NCBI RefSeq assembly: GCF_034479615.1
Contig: NZ_CP140255.1
Span: 1,736,001 to 1,800,000 of the forward strand
Direction of reading: 5' to 3'
Length of the DNA stretch: 64,000 nucleotides
DNA from: Vreelandella neptunia
Lineage (GTDB): Bacteria; Pseudomonadota; Gammaproteobacteria; Pseudomonadales; Halomonadaceae
Part shown: one piece after another, positions 26,124 through 34,642 of the stretch
Numbering within the stretch: position 1 is the stretch's first letter
Layout: each line of letters opens with the position of its first letter
Translations under genes and position numbers: made by a program
The notes under the pieces: model-generated
Told to the model about the DNA's origin: nothing
Databases searched by the model: none
What the model saw: the letters and a program-made list of their open reading frames with translations, nothing else

Positions 26124-28187
26124 GTGTACCTATCTGTTTTGAAACTAGAAAATTTCCGCCAGTTTGGCCAGGCCAACCATGGCCTGGAGGTCACCTTCAA
26201 CCCAGGTGTCACCGCGCTGGTTGGGGAAAATGATGCAGGTAAAACGGCAGTCATCGATGCGATCCGGTATGTACTGCAAACCCGTGATGCCGAATACCTG
26301 AAGCTGCAACTAGAAGACTTCCATATCGATGACAGCGGAGCTCAGGCCAGCACCATTACGCTGAGGTGCACATTAGATGGTTTGAGTAAGGCCGAACTGG
26401 GTGCGTTCGCTGAGTATGTTACCTACAAGAACAGCATAGGTCGACTGCACATCCATTGGTCAGCCACGCGCGTCCAAGGCTCAACGCTCACCCGCAGATG
26501 GGTGGAGATTTCAGTGCGTTCCGGAGAGAACGGGGAAGGACCGTCTCTGGATGCAGGGGCCCGTCTTCTGCTCGCCACTGCCTACTTGAAACCATTACGT
26601 GATGCAGAGCGCGAGATGTCGCCAGGCCGCAACTCTCGGCTCTCTCAGGTCTTGAGCAGCTTCCCAAGCATCGATGTCGGAAACGCTTTTGATACCGCGA
26701 CCCCACCTGCTAGCCCCGTTGATGCAGAAGCGTTGAGCATTGCTGGTATGGGCGACTACATGCGGTATCTGGCGAACAAGCACAGCGCTATCGTCAGCGC
26801 TGAACATGCCATCAACCAAAACTACCTGGCCCCGCTTTCTCTTGCGGGACAGCCCCTGACAAGCCGTATCAGTTTCGGCGAGGGGGGTACCGAGGATGCG
26901 AGGCTGAAACAGATCCTTGAGCGCCTAGAGCTTGGACTGCTTAACCACGCTTCGGGGGAGTCTCGGGGCGCGTATGGCCTGGGCTCGAACAACGTACTGT
27001 TTATGGCCTGCGAGCTCCTCCTGCTTGGAAAAGAGCCGGACGGCCTGCCGCTGCTATTGGTCGAAGAGCCTGAGGCTCACCTGCACCCGCAGCGGCAACT
27101 GCAGCTTATGGAGTTTCTTGAGAAGGCCGCGAAACCTGCGGATGGTTTGAGACCGGTACAGGTGGTTCTGACCACACACAGCCCGAATTTGAGCTCAAAG
27201 ATTCCGATCCAGAATCTTGTGCTCATGCATCGAGGGCACGCGTTCTCCCTGGCTGAAGATCAGACCTGCTTGGGCGCCGATGACTATCGGTTCCTGAGTC
27301 GATTCCTAGATGTCACGAAAGCAGGATTGTTCTTCGCCAAAGGGCTGTTGGTGGTGGAGGGCGATGCTGAGGCGATCCTTCTGCCAGCCCTTGCGCGTAG
27401 GCTTGGAAAAGACCTGACCAAGCATGGTGTGTCGGTGATCAATGTGGGCGGCGTGGGGTTGCGTCGCTACTCCAAGATCATGCAGCGCCGAGATACGAGC
27501 AAGGGTGAAATTTCCATTCCTACGGCCTGCATTACCGACATGGATGTTATGCCTGACTGCGCGCCTGAGATTCACGAATTAGTAACGGGGCCAACAGATC
27601 CCAAGTGGGACAGTACCACCCGTCGCTGGAAGGCTGTGCGAGATTTCGGCACGACTGCTGCAGAGCAAATAGCCGGCATGGCTGAGCACCGCCAGAAACG
27701 GATGGCAAGCGACGGGCAGTGCGTTCGAACATTTGTTGCCGACCACTGGACACTCGAATATGACTTGGCCTATTCCGGTCTTGCACGGGAAGTGCACGCA
27801 GCGGCTTACCTCGCGATCAACGAGGAAAAGGTTGATCAGGGAAAAGTGACTAGAGCAGCTCTTTTGGTTGAAGCTGAAACCGCATTCAAGGCCATCGAGA
27901 CTACCCACTCCACCAAGGAGGCTAGGTGTTCCGCTGTCTACAAGCTGGTCAAGAAAGCCTCCAAAACCATCACTGCCCAGCACCTGATCGACCTGATAGA
28001 AGAGCGTTTCGAGTCTAAGAAGCTAGATGCGGCAACTCTGCGCGGCTCGCTACCTAAGTCTCTGATTCACGCGATCGAATACGCCACCAGTGGCTCAGCT
28101 GTACCGCCGACGGGGTCTACGCTCACACCGGCTGCCATGGGCACGGTAGCCGGGACCTCAGCGGCTGTTGAGGAGAGCGAGGAATGA
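26124..28187 (+). CDS. gajA: Gabija GajA: OLD-family ATPase/TOPRIM nuclease
   Basis: A 687-residue class 2 OLD nuclease. The N-terminal ABC-type ATPase begins SVLKLENFRQFG with Walker A GENDAGKT (residues 34-41). Its signature region is around YGLGSNNVL (284-292), Walker B LLLVEEPEAHLHP (310-322) and the His switch TTHSP (350-354). The C-terminal TOPRIM domain starts FFAKGLLVVEGDAEAILLP (Glu412) and continues with VINVGGVG and CITDMD (Asp472/Asp474). Gabija GajA proteins nick or degrade phage DNA and are held off by nucleotides. The next gene overlaps by four bases and encodes the partner helicase. It is longer than the roughly 580-residue type protein. Confidence 0.87.
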   Translation: MYLSVLKLENFRQFGQANHGLEVTFNPGVTALVGENDAGKTAVIDAIRYVLQTRDAEYLKLQLEDFHIDDSGAQASTITLRCTLDGLSKAELGAFAEYVTYKNSIGRLHIHWSATRVQGSTLTRRWVEISVRSGENGEGPSLDAGARLLLATAYLKPLRDAEREMSPGRNSRLSQVLSSFPSIDVGNAFDTATPPASPVDAEALSIAGMGDYMRYLANKHSAIVSAEHAINQNYLAPLSLAGQPLTSRISFGEGGTEDARLKQILERLELGLLNHASGESRGAYGLGSNNVLFMACELLLLGKEPDGLPLLLVEEPEAHLHPQRQLQLMEFLEKAAKPADGLRPVQVVLTTHSPNLSSKIPIQNLVLMHRGHAFSLAEDQTCLGADDYRFLSRFLDVTKAGLFFAKGLLVVEGDAEAILLPALARRLGKDLTKHGVSVINVGGVGLRRYSKIMQRRDTSKGEISIPTACITDMDVMPDCAPEIHELVTGPTDPKWDSTTRRWKAVRDFGTTAAEQIAGMAEHRQKRMASDGQCVRTFVADHWTLEYDLAYSGLAREVHAAAYLAINEEKVDQGKVTRAALLVEAETAFKAIETTHSTKEARCSAVYKLVKKASKTITAQHLIDLIEERFESKKLDAATLRGSLPKSLIHAIEYATSGSAVPPTGSTLTPAAMGTVAGTSAAVEESEE

Positions 28188-30166
28188 ACTTGGCCCAGCT
28201 CATCGATCCGATAACCGATGGCGATGTGGAGTGGGTCACCAAGCTCATGAAGCTGGAGGCGTTGGACGAGCCTCGACGCAGCTTCCTGAAATCCATGAGC
28301 ACACTGGACGTCTCTGCTTGCCCTGGTAGCGGCAAGACCACCTTGGTGGTAGCCAAGCTGGCTATCCTCGCTCGTCATTGGAAGAGTCGAACTCAGGGTA
28401 TCTGCGTCCTTTCACATACCAACGCAGCTCGGGAGGAAATTGAGCATCGCTTGGGAGGCTCGGAGATTGGGCAGCGTCTACTTCGCTACCCACATTACAT
28501 CGATACCATCCATGGCTTCACTGGGCGATTCCTTGCTTCACCGTGGCTGCGCTCGCAGGGCATTCCACTCACTGCCATCGACGATGAGCTTACGTATGCC
28601 GCCCGCCGGAAAGCACTGAAACCCTGGGAATACGCGGGCATGAAGAAAGCGTTCGAATCAGCGTTTATCAAAGTGGAAAGTTTGCGCTTAAGAACTGTCG
28701 ATTTCGACAACCCGCTAACCGGTTTGAGTCTGAAATTCGGGGCTCATACGGACACCTACAAAAATGCCTGCAAAGCGATGGCTCATGCAGCCAAGACAGG
28801 GCATTTTTGCTTTGATGAAGTGTTCGTCTTGGCTGATGCGCTGCTGGTTAAGGAACCTGAGGTAGCGAGCGCTTTGCGATCGCGCTTTCCCTGCGTTTTG
28901 GTCGATGAGATGCAAGATACGCGGTACGAGCAGGTCAACATCTTGAGCAAGGTTTTCCCGCGTCAGGATCCAGATGTTTGTGTCATCAGGGTTGGGGATC
29001 CCAACCAGGAAATCTTCGATGTGAAGGTGGAGCTACCAGAGCCGTTCCCTGATCAATCGAGCACCATGGAAATCGCTAGTAGCTTCCGCTTCAATCAGTC
29101 GATCGCGTCCATCGCCAATCCCTTTGCCTACCTGCCAATCACTGGCGGCCTGGTAGGATTACGGCAGAGTGGTGCAAACCAGCCTGCTCCCAACACCATC
29201 ATCGTCTTCCCTGATGACGACGTGAGTAATGTCCTAGATGCCTATGGGCAGCTGTTGATCCAGCACCTACCTGCAGATGTCCGGACATCAGGTGTCTATG
29301 CGATTGGAGCGGTACATCGACTGGAGAATGACAAGCCAGAGCACTACCCCAAAGCGGTTGAGCATTACTGGGCTCCGTATCAGTCAGAGGTTAATAAGCC
29401 TTCGTTCAAGCCGCGTACGTTTTCAGAGGGTGTGCACATCGCTCGTCGCTATGTTGCTAGGGATGCAACTGCGGCTCTAGGCGTGGAACTGATAGCGTCC
29501 TGCCTGTTAACCCTGGTGCGCCTGGCGTTTCCCAGGGACGCGATTGTGGCCAGGTCTCGCAGTCATCAATGCGTCGAACAGCATCTTGCCGGTCGTGCTG
29601 GAGTGGTCGCCGCTTATCGCGGATGGCTCGAACGGCTGTTGTTCAGCCCCGCTGGTATTACCCAGGCGGAATGGGATGCAGCGGTTGCCTCAGGCTTGAT
29701 GGATCTTGCTGCGGATTTGGTCTTTTCTGATCAACTGCTGGCAGCAGCGGATGCTAAAGCCTATCTCGCTTGGTCAACTGCCCCTCTGGTAGAAGACCCA
29801 GGTGACAACGGTGGTGCGCTGCTCAACACGTACAGGTTTGAGACCGGTTCTGAGAACGTGAACATCCGGTTGTCTTCGATTCACGCCGAGAAGGGTAAAA
29901 CGCATGCTGCCACCCTGATTCTGGAAACGTATAACCGCACTCACTTCGTCAACAAGCTCTTGCCGTGGCTTGAAGGCAAAACCTCAGCTGCGAAGCGTCC
30001 GAACGAGGCGGCAAAGAAGAGCATGATGCTCATGTACGTGGGGATGACCAGGCCGACTCATATGCTCTGTCTGGCCATGCGCAAAAGCTCGATGGGTGAG
30101 GGTAAAGCCGAGATCAAGAGGAGGACAGTACTGCAGCAGGCAGGCTGGGCAATTATCGACATTTGA
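28184..30166 (+). CDS. gajB: Gabija GajB: UvrD-like superfamily 1 helicase
   Basis: A 660-residue SF1A helicase. Motif I is SACPGSGKTTL (about residues 44-54), motif Ia VLSHTNAAREEI, motif II CVLVDEMQDT (about 237-246), motif III VGDPNQEIFD and motif IV FRFNQSIA. Motif V/VI regions are SIHAEKGKTHAATL and MYVGMTRPTHML near the C-terminus. KGKTH in place of UvrD's KGLE is typical of GajB. In Gabija, GajB senses DNA ends or terminated replication products and activates GajA. Its ATG overlaps the gajA stop by four bases, so the proteins should be made together. Confidence 0.87.
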   Translation: MNLAQLIDPITDGDVEWVTKLMKLEALDEPRRSFLKSMSTLDVSACPGSGKTTLVVAKLAILARHWKSRTQGICVLSHTNAAREEIEHRLGGSEIGQRLLRYPHYIDTIHGFTGRFLASPWLRSQGIPLTAIDDELTYAARRKALKPWEYAGMKKAFESAFIKVESLRLRTVDFDNPLTGLSLKFGAHTDTYKNACKAMAHAAKTGHFCFDEVFVLADALLVKEPEVASALRSRFPCVLVDEMQDTRYEQVNILSKVFPRQDPDVCVIRVGDPNQEIFDVKVELPEPFPDQSSTMEIASSFRFNQSIASIANPFAYLPITGGLVGLRQSGANQPAPNTIIVFPDDDVSNVLDAYGQLLIQHLPADVRTSGVYAIGAVHRLENDKPEHYPKAVEHYWAPYQSEVNKPSFKPRTFSEGVHIARRYVARDATAALGVELIASCLLTLVRLAFPRDAIVARSRSHQCVEQHLAGRAGVVAAYRGWLERLLFSPAGITQAEWDAAVASGLMDLAADLVFSDQLLAAADAKAYLAWSTAPLVEDPGDNGGALLNTYRFETGSENVNIRLSSIHAEKGKTHAATLILETYNRTHFVNKLLPWLEGKTSAAKRPNEAAKKSMMLMYVGMTRPTHMLCLAMRKSSMGEGKAEIKRRTVLQQAGWAIIDI

Positions 30167-30224
30167 TACGGCCACGTGGTTCGCCGTTTAGATCAGTGAA
30201 TCGCCCCTAGTTTTCTAAACACCC

Positions 30225-30247
30225 AACGACCGCTTTTGGCCGGATGC
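30225..30247 (-). repeat. right copy of the degenerate inverted repeat flanking the defence genes
   Basis: Partner of 25936-25958 in inverted orientation (17 of 23 positions). The same area (30229-30352) is an open stretch reading DRFWPDAELPVKLMELV and on to a TAG, which might be a gene remnant but is not recognised. Confidence 0.45.
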
Positions 30248-30353
30248 CGAACTTCCGGTTAAGCTGATGGAGCTGGTGCGGCAGCTGACGACCCAAAGAC
30301 GTCCTTCACAGCGTTACGAGAGTCAGTGCCGCTCGCTGGGTAGCCTTACTTAG

Positions 30354-30451
30354 GATCCTCCGATCAAGTCGTATAGCTGGGGTATACCCCCCTGTATATA
30401 CACGTGCTCCAGCAGGATTTTCGAGCGAAAAATAGACTTGTTCGGAGGATC
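30354..30451. repeat. 98-base palindrome-rich element with 10-base terminal inverted repeats
   Basis: GATCCTCCGA (30354-30363) and TCGGAGGATC (30442-30451) are perfect inverted repeats. Between them lie GGGGTATACCCC (30379-30390) and TTTTCG-ag-CGAAAA (30418-30431). The layout suggests a small non-autonomous element or an attachment/operator region just before the SDR gene end. The stretch 30167-30452 contains no supported gene. Confidence 0.5.
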
Positions 30452-30452
30452 T

Positions 30453-31196
30453 CTAAACCGCAGCCACACCGCCATCGACAAACAGTTCATGTCCAGCGAC
30501 AAAGCTACTCTCGCTTGATGCCAGGAAGAGGACTGCTCTTGCTACCTCGTTAGGTTCCCCCAACCGCCCAAGCGGAACGCTTTTATTTAGCGCCTCTTCG
30601 ACTTCCGGTTGCGAGTCGAGGTAGCTCCGTATCAGGCGTGTTTCTGTTCCACCGGGCGAGACCACGTTCACGCGGATGCCTCGCTCCTTAAGGTCATTCG
30701 TCCAGCTTCGGGCGAAAGAGCGCACTGCTGCCTTGCTGGCGTTATAAAGAGACTGGCCTGGCAGGCCTTTACTGCCAGCGATAGAGCCGTTGAGCACGAC
30801 AGTACTTCCCCCTGTCATCAGCGGTAGTGCTTTTTGCACAGTGAACACCATGCCTTTCACATTGACGTTGAAGGTCGAGTCGAAATGCGTATCCTCGATC
30901 GCATCGAGTGGAATGACCTCGTAAATGCCCGCATTGGCAAACACGACATCGACCTTTTGGTGATCGCGTTGGATCCGTTCGTAAAGCCGAGTGACGTCGG
31001 CAGAGTTGGTGACGTCACCCGGCACGCCAACCGCCCCGTGGCCGATCTCTTTCACAGCTTCGTCGAGTAGTTCTTGCCGGCGCCCTGTGATGTACACGTG
31101 CGCACCTTCGATGGCGAAAAGTTTCGCCGTTGCGAGTCCGATGCCGTCGCTGCCTCCCGTTATCACCACAACTTTGTTTTCGAAGCGTTTCGTCAT
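30453..31196 (-). CDS. SDR-family oxidoreductase
   Basis: A 247-residue classical short-chain dehydrogenase. NAD(P) binding motif VITGGSDGIGLATA is near the N-terminus (about residues 11-24), NAGIYEV is the NNAG-equivalent, the catalytic Ser is in LNGSIAGSKG, and the YxxxK pair is in LYNASKAAVRS (about residues 150-154). SPGGTETRLI and the C-terminal FVAGHELFVDGG complete the pattern. Substrate unknown. The divergent TetR gene and the double operator between them indicate local repression, as in many xenobiotic-responsive SDR/TetR pairs. Confidence 0.87.
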   Translation of the reverse strand: MTKRFENKVVVITGGSDGIGLATAKLFAIEGAHVYITGRRQELLDEAVKEIGHGAVGVPGDVTNSADVTRLYERIQRDHQKVDVVFANAGIYEVIPLDAIEDTHFDSTFNVNVKGMVFTVQKALPLMTGGSTVVLNGSIAGSKGLPGQSLYNASKAAVRSFARSWTNDLKERGIRVNVVSPGGTETRLIRSYLDSQPEVEEALNKSVPLGRLGEPNEVARAVLFLASSESSFVAGHELFVDGGVAAV

Positions 31197-31217
31197 TTTC
31201 TAGTACCTTTTTTAAAT

Positions 31218-31262
31218 AAGTGGAGTGTTGCTCCATTTAATATATGGAGGTAGACTCCACTT
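31218..31262. promoter_or_regulatory. TetR-type double operator between the SDR and regulator genes
   Basis: AAGTGGAGT at 31218-31226 is mirrored by ACTCCACTT at 31254-31262. Inside lie CTCCAT (31231-31236) and ATGGAG (31244-31249), so two TGGAG/CTCCA sites form one 45-base palindrome centred in the intergenic gap. This is a strong candidate for binding by two repressor dimers. Confidence 0.75.
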
Positions 31263-31284
31263 AACAAGCGAAAGAGGAAAAAAA

Positions 31285-31848
31285 TTGAGTGATGAACCTG
31301 CCCTCCGGGCTGATGCGCAGAAAAATCGCGAACTTATCCTTACTGCCGCTGAGGAGCTTTTTCTGGAAAAAGGAGCGGGGGTTCCGCTGGAGGAAGTTGC
31401 CAAGCGCGCAGGCGTCGGTATCGGTACGCTTTATCGTCGCTTTCCCACGCGCGAGGCACTTTTAGCCGCTACTAGCAATGAGCGTTTCTTGTCACTGGCG
31501 GAGACCAGCCGTGCACGCGACCCAGATCTCACTCCAGGCGACGCGGTACGAGCTTATCTAGAAGAACTTGCTAGGAACACGAGCATTTATCAGAACCTTG
31601 CTACTTCGATTGGCACTGTTATCCAATGCGGGACGCCCGGATGTAATGCCATCACCGCGGAAGGGCATCGGCTGCTTCAGCGTGGACAAGAAGCAGGCAC
31701 CATTCGCCGCGATGTCACTTACGAGGATTTTATTTACGTGGTAACTGCCATTTCCATCGCTATCGAAAATGACCTCTCGTCGAAATCGCGTATTGGGCAT
31801 CTGGTAGATTTGTTTCTGAATGGCATAAGCGTAAAAGGTTCGGATTAG
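31285..31848 (+). CDS. TetR/AcrR-family transcriptional regulator
   Basis: A 187-residue repressor-type protein. The N-terminal helix-turn-helix is KNRELILTAAEELFLEKG followed by VPLEEVAKRAGVGIGTLYRRFPTREAL in its usual two parts (about residues 8-60). The C-terminal ligand domain contains a CGTPGC pair (about residues 114-119). A TTG at 31285 preceded by AAAGAGG (31271-31277) is chosen; an upstream in-frame codon at 31225 would put the coding region inside the operator. It is divergent from the SDR gene and presumably represses both. Confidence 0.83.
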   Translation: MSDEPALRADAQKNRELILTAAEELFLEKGAGVPLEEVAKRAGVGIGTLYRRFPTREALLAATSNERFLSLAETSRARDPDLTPGDAVRAYLEELARNTSIYQNLATSIGTVIQCGTPGCNAITAEGHRLLQRGQEAGTIRRDVTYEDFIYVVTAISIAIENDLSSKSRIGHLVDLFLNGISVKGSD

Positions 31849-32064
31849 ACACCGATATACTTCGCGATTCCACGCTCGACCATTCACACAATGGATTGGC
31901 ATGACCGGAGTGCAGATGCAGCATCTGATCATCGTTCGCTCTTGGCCGAAATTTCGCAATAGCGACCGGGAACAATCATATACAGTCTGTGCATGGCCAC
32001 CACTGCAGCAGGCGTAAACATACGCCTGCTGGCAAGGGCTGAGTAGACTTATCGGCCCCTAAGA

Positions 32065-32610
32065 TCAGGGCGCAATGCGGGTACTGGCGTCGGTAAAGCC
32101 GATCAGCGAAATATCTACGTCCATGCGTTCACCGCGTGGACTAATCATGCTGAGGGTTGCTGTATTGCCACTGCGGAGTTGCTGCAACATCGACGACTCA
32201 ATGGGCACGTCAGCACGGCACCCTTGCTCCTGGCATATCTGATAGGGGAACTGGATTGGCTCACCGTTATCCACACTGAATTGCAAGCCCGGGGCCAGGC
32301 GTACCCCCAGCGGCACGAAGAAGCTCATCACCGGGTCATCGATCTGGGGCGGGTAGTCGAGAATTACCTGCATCAAGGGCTGGTCGCTGTCAGGTCGAGT
32401 GATCAATTGCGACATCGCACAAGGGCTCGGGCCCTCGGCGCTACGCTGGCAACGGACTTCCCAGTCCTGGAACGACTCGGTAGTGACATCATTACCGGCG
32501 GCTGCGCCCGGTTGTTGTTGGCTGAAGGCATTGGGAGACAGCGCCAAGAGCGATAATAGCCCCATCCTGCCTAGGTTTTGAGACAGGTTTTGAGTAAGAG
32601 AGTGCGGCAT
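32065..32610 (-). CDS. invasion-associated locus B (IalB) family protein
   Basis: A 181-residue exported protein of the IalB family. A signal peptide (MGLLSLLALSPNAFS, cleavage near residue 31) precedes the conserved FQDWEVRCQR and PCAMSQLI, a VPLGVRLAPGLQFSVD strand set, and the FPYQICQEQGCRADVPI pair of cysteines. Family members are periplasmic or surface proteins with an Ig-like fold and no assigned biochemistry outside Bartonella. AGGAGG at 32619-32624 is too close to the ATG at 32616 and well placed for the ATG at 32610. The gene is flanked by about 200-base non-coding stretches and looks monocistronic. Confidence 0.83.
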   Translation of the reverse strand: MPHSLTQNLSQNLGRMGLLSLLALSPNAFSQQQPGAAAGNDVTTESFQDWEVRCQRSAEGPSPCAMSQLITRPDSDQPLMQVILDYPPQIDDPVMSFFVPLGVRLAPGLQFSVDNGEPIQFPYQICQEQGCRADVPIESSMLQQLRSGNTATLSMISPRGERMDVDISLIGFTDASTRIAP

Positions 32611-32862
32611 TGGCATAACCTCCTGTTGGTTCGCTGATGGTGGATAATAATACTCACCATGCCTGCTTGTTCGCTTGAGGTCGAGCCCTTGATTTACGAG
32701 AGCGTGGTTGGGCGTTTTATCTTCCTTTCCACCCAGTTTTCCTGAGCGCTTAAGTGTTTAAGGTAAATGTAGATTTTTGGTTATTCGTCATCTACTGTGG
32801 ATTTAGTATTAACCGGCATATTTCTCACGGTTCAGACACAAACCGCCAAGCCAACTGTCTGT

Positions 32863-32975
32863 TGTGGGAGGCCGCTTCCAGCGGTGGTCCGACGCTTCGG
32901 CGAAGGGTACCGAAGGTACCCCGGTATTGTTAGGGTGGCAGCCTAAACGGTCGCGAGCTAAAGCTACCTCCCACA
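32863..32975. repeat. REP doublet (BIME/REPIN-like) palindromic element
   Basis: TGTGGGAGG at 32863-32871 and its exact reverse complement CCTCCCACA at 32967-32975 bracket 95 bases. These bases contain GCTTCCAGC-type and CGCTTCGGCG-type hairpins and the perfect GGGTACC-gaa-GGTACCC stem (32905-32921). The head matches the single element at 24757. Six-frame reading shows only short open frames across it, which are not supported. Confidence 0.75.
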
Positions 32976-33421
32976 GGTTAACTGTCAGACTGTCAGAAAT
33001 AATTCCATACCGAATGACGAAGAGCCAGATTTTTATGTGTGAAATCATTCGCTATCTAGGTGAGCTCTGGAGTGGCGATTAAGGCTTACACAGGGCGCTA
33101 GGCAGGCGAGTGGTGGTGCAACTGCTGCTGAGTCTCCCTAAGCTAAAAAGCACCGTCAGATATCCTGCCGATATAAATCTGGCACTATACCCTGAGCAAT
33201 ATTCTGATATACCCAGGCTATATTTATATGCTCGCTTACCTTTGCAGTTTTTATTGGCTTGGTTTGTGTAGTGGTCAATTAAAAGTGAAAGGCAAGAGTG
33301 TGAAGGGGCTGTTTAAAATTATGTAAGGTAAGGAGGTTTCGTTCTCTCGTAAGCTATGCCTAACACTACTGCATTTTGCTATTAGTCTTAGCAGGAGGCG
33401 GTAGTGCTTAGTTAGGTTGGC
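32976..33421. other. non-coding A/T-rich stretch
   Basis: No gene, hairpin with T-tract or repeat was recognised between the REP doublet and the small lysine-rich ORF. The left neighbour 32611-32862 is likewise empty apart from the upstream region of the IalB gene. Confidence 0.5.
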
Positions 33422-33538
33422 TTAGTTACCTAGTACGTTGGTTTCGCTTTTCTTTGATGATTTAGCAGCTTTCTTTTCTTTGGCTGTTAGAAGGGGTTTC
33501 TTTTTAGTGTCTTTTTTACTGTCTTTTCCTTTGCTCAT
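33422..33538 (-). CDS. 38-residue lysine-rich small protein
   Basis: An ATG at 33538, preceded at seven bases by GAGG, opens a 38-codon frame. The product begins MSKGKDSKKDTKKKP, continues with LLTAKEKKAAKSSKK and ends in a short neutral tail. About 40% of residues are lysine, and no membrane segment is present. Similar very small basic proteins with an MSKGKDSKK-like start are annotated as hypothetical in pseudomonads and relatives. Nucleic-acid or ribosome association is only a guess. The ribosome-binding site and composition argue that this is a true gene. Confidence 0.6.
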   Translation of the reverse strand: MSKGKDSKKDTKKKPLLTAKEKKAAKSSKKSETNVLGN

Positions 33539-33810
33539 GCTATTTGCCTCTATTAATCCATTAGTGACCCGTTAAGCTGTATGAAACCAGCTTCCGTGAG
33601 CTGATGTTAGCGCATAAAGTGTCGACGCGCATTGTATATAGTTAATACCCTACTAAAACGTAAAAGCTGGCCTCACCCTGGCCTTATGGAATCTTCAAGA
33701 AGTAGCAAGGTGACTGGCAGACCGCACCTTGTTTCGCTTCAAGCTAAATATTCGTTCTTCCAGGTGGCTGGGCAACATCCACTGTGTTGGCCAGCGCTGC
33801 TTGAGCCACG
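33539..33810. other. intergenic region between the small ORF and the PAP2 gene
   Basis: No supported coding region. Open frames here run antisense to the PAP2 gene end. The short segment upstream of 33538 should hold the promoter of the lysine-rich ORF. Confidence 0.4.
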
Positions 33811-34566
33811 TTATTCGGTGCCGGAGCTGCTTTCTTCCGGCTCTAACTGCCCATGCCGCTGCATCCAGCGCATCACAATCCAACACAGTGCTGCCCAGCT
33901 CGCCCCGGCCGTCCAGCCGGCAAGTACATCGGTCGGCCAATGAACCCCAAGGTAAACGCGGCTTATGCCCACCAGCAGGGTCAACAATATCGCCAGTATC
34001 AGAAGGTAAGCCTTTAGCTTCAGCGCGGGCTGTACGCGAATGAGTAGCGCTGCCAGGGTGAGGTAGGTCACGGCAGACATCATTGAGTGGCCGCTGGGAA
34101 AGCTTGCGGTGTAGACCATGGCTTCATGAGGCACGAGATCGGGGCGAGGGCGGTCAAAGCCCAGCTTCATCACGGTGCTGAGAAGGATGCCACCGGGCAC
34201 CGCGATTGAGGCAAATAGAGCCGCGCGATAGTGTCTGGCAAGTAACAGGTAGCCCAGGGCGCCCAATGTGATGAGTACCAGCACGCCGACACCGCCCAGA
34301 GCGGTGAAGTCCCGGCCCATTTCCTCAACCCAGCCCGGCCCGATTGGGTCGCTAAGATCTGCGGGGTTGCGAAGGGCGAGCAGCAGGCTCTCATCGATGC
34401 TATGGGTGTCCCCCTCGATAACTTCTTCGGCCAGCGCGACGAACCCCCAAATCCCACCGGAAAGTACCGCGACGCATAGCAGCATCGCCAGTTCGTAGCG
34501 GCCGAGCCTAGCCAGTAGGGAAAAGCTTTTGCGCCCAACTTGTCCAAGTTTTTCATGGTGCTTCAT
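33811..34566 (-). CDS. PAP2-superfamily phosphatase
   Basis: A 251-residue inner-membrane acid phosphatase of the PAP2 type. Its three catalytic motifs are KLGFDRPRP (about residues 135-143), PSGHS (about 157-161) and SRVYLGVHWPTDV (about 203-215), each next to hydrophobic segments; five to six membrane helices are predicted. Family members dephosphorylate phosphatidic acid, undecaprenyl pyrophosphate or phosphatidylglycerophosphate. AAGGAG touches an upstream TTG and is six bases from the ATG at 34566, which is therefore chosen. The orientation matches the regulator gene upstream, 76 bases away. Confidence 0.87.
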   Translation of the reverse strand: MKHHEKLGQVGRKSFSLLARLGRYELAMLLCVAVLSGGIWGFVALAEEVIEGDTHSIDESLLLALRNPADLSDPIGPGWVEEMGRDFTALGGVGVLVLITLGALGYLLLARHYRAALFASIAVPGGILLSTVMKLGFDRPRPDLVPHEAMVYTASFPSGHSMMSAVTYLTLAALLIRVQPALKLKAYLLILAILLTLLVGISRVYLGVHWPTDVLAGWTAGASWAALCWIVMRWMQRHGQLEPEESSSGTE

Positions 34567-34642
34567 TTGCAACTCCTTTGCTTTGAGAAGGGGTACTCAG
34601 CGCCAATTCTGACGTTTTGACACGAGAAGTTTGGCAGGATAG

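Noticed and set aside
30229..30352. Gene remnant right of gajB (reading DRFWPDAELPVK)
   Set aside because: Only one short open frame without start or recognisable family; it overlaps a dispersed repeat and is not called as a gene.
32809..33082. Open frames on both strands across the REP doublet
   Set aside because: They arise from palindromic repeat sequence, have no ribosome-binding site, and do not look like protein.
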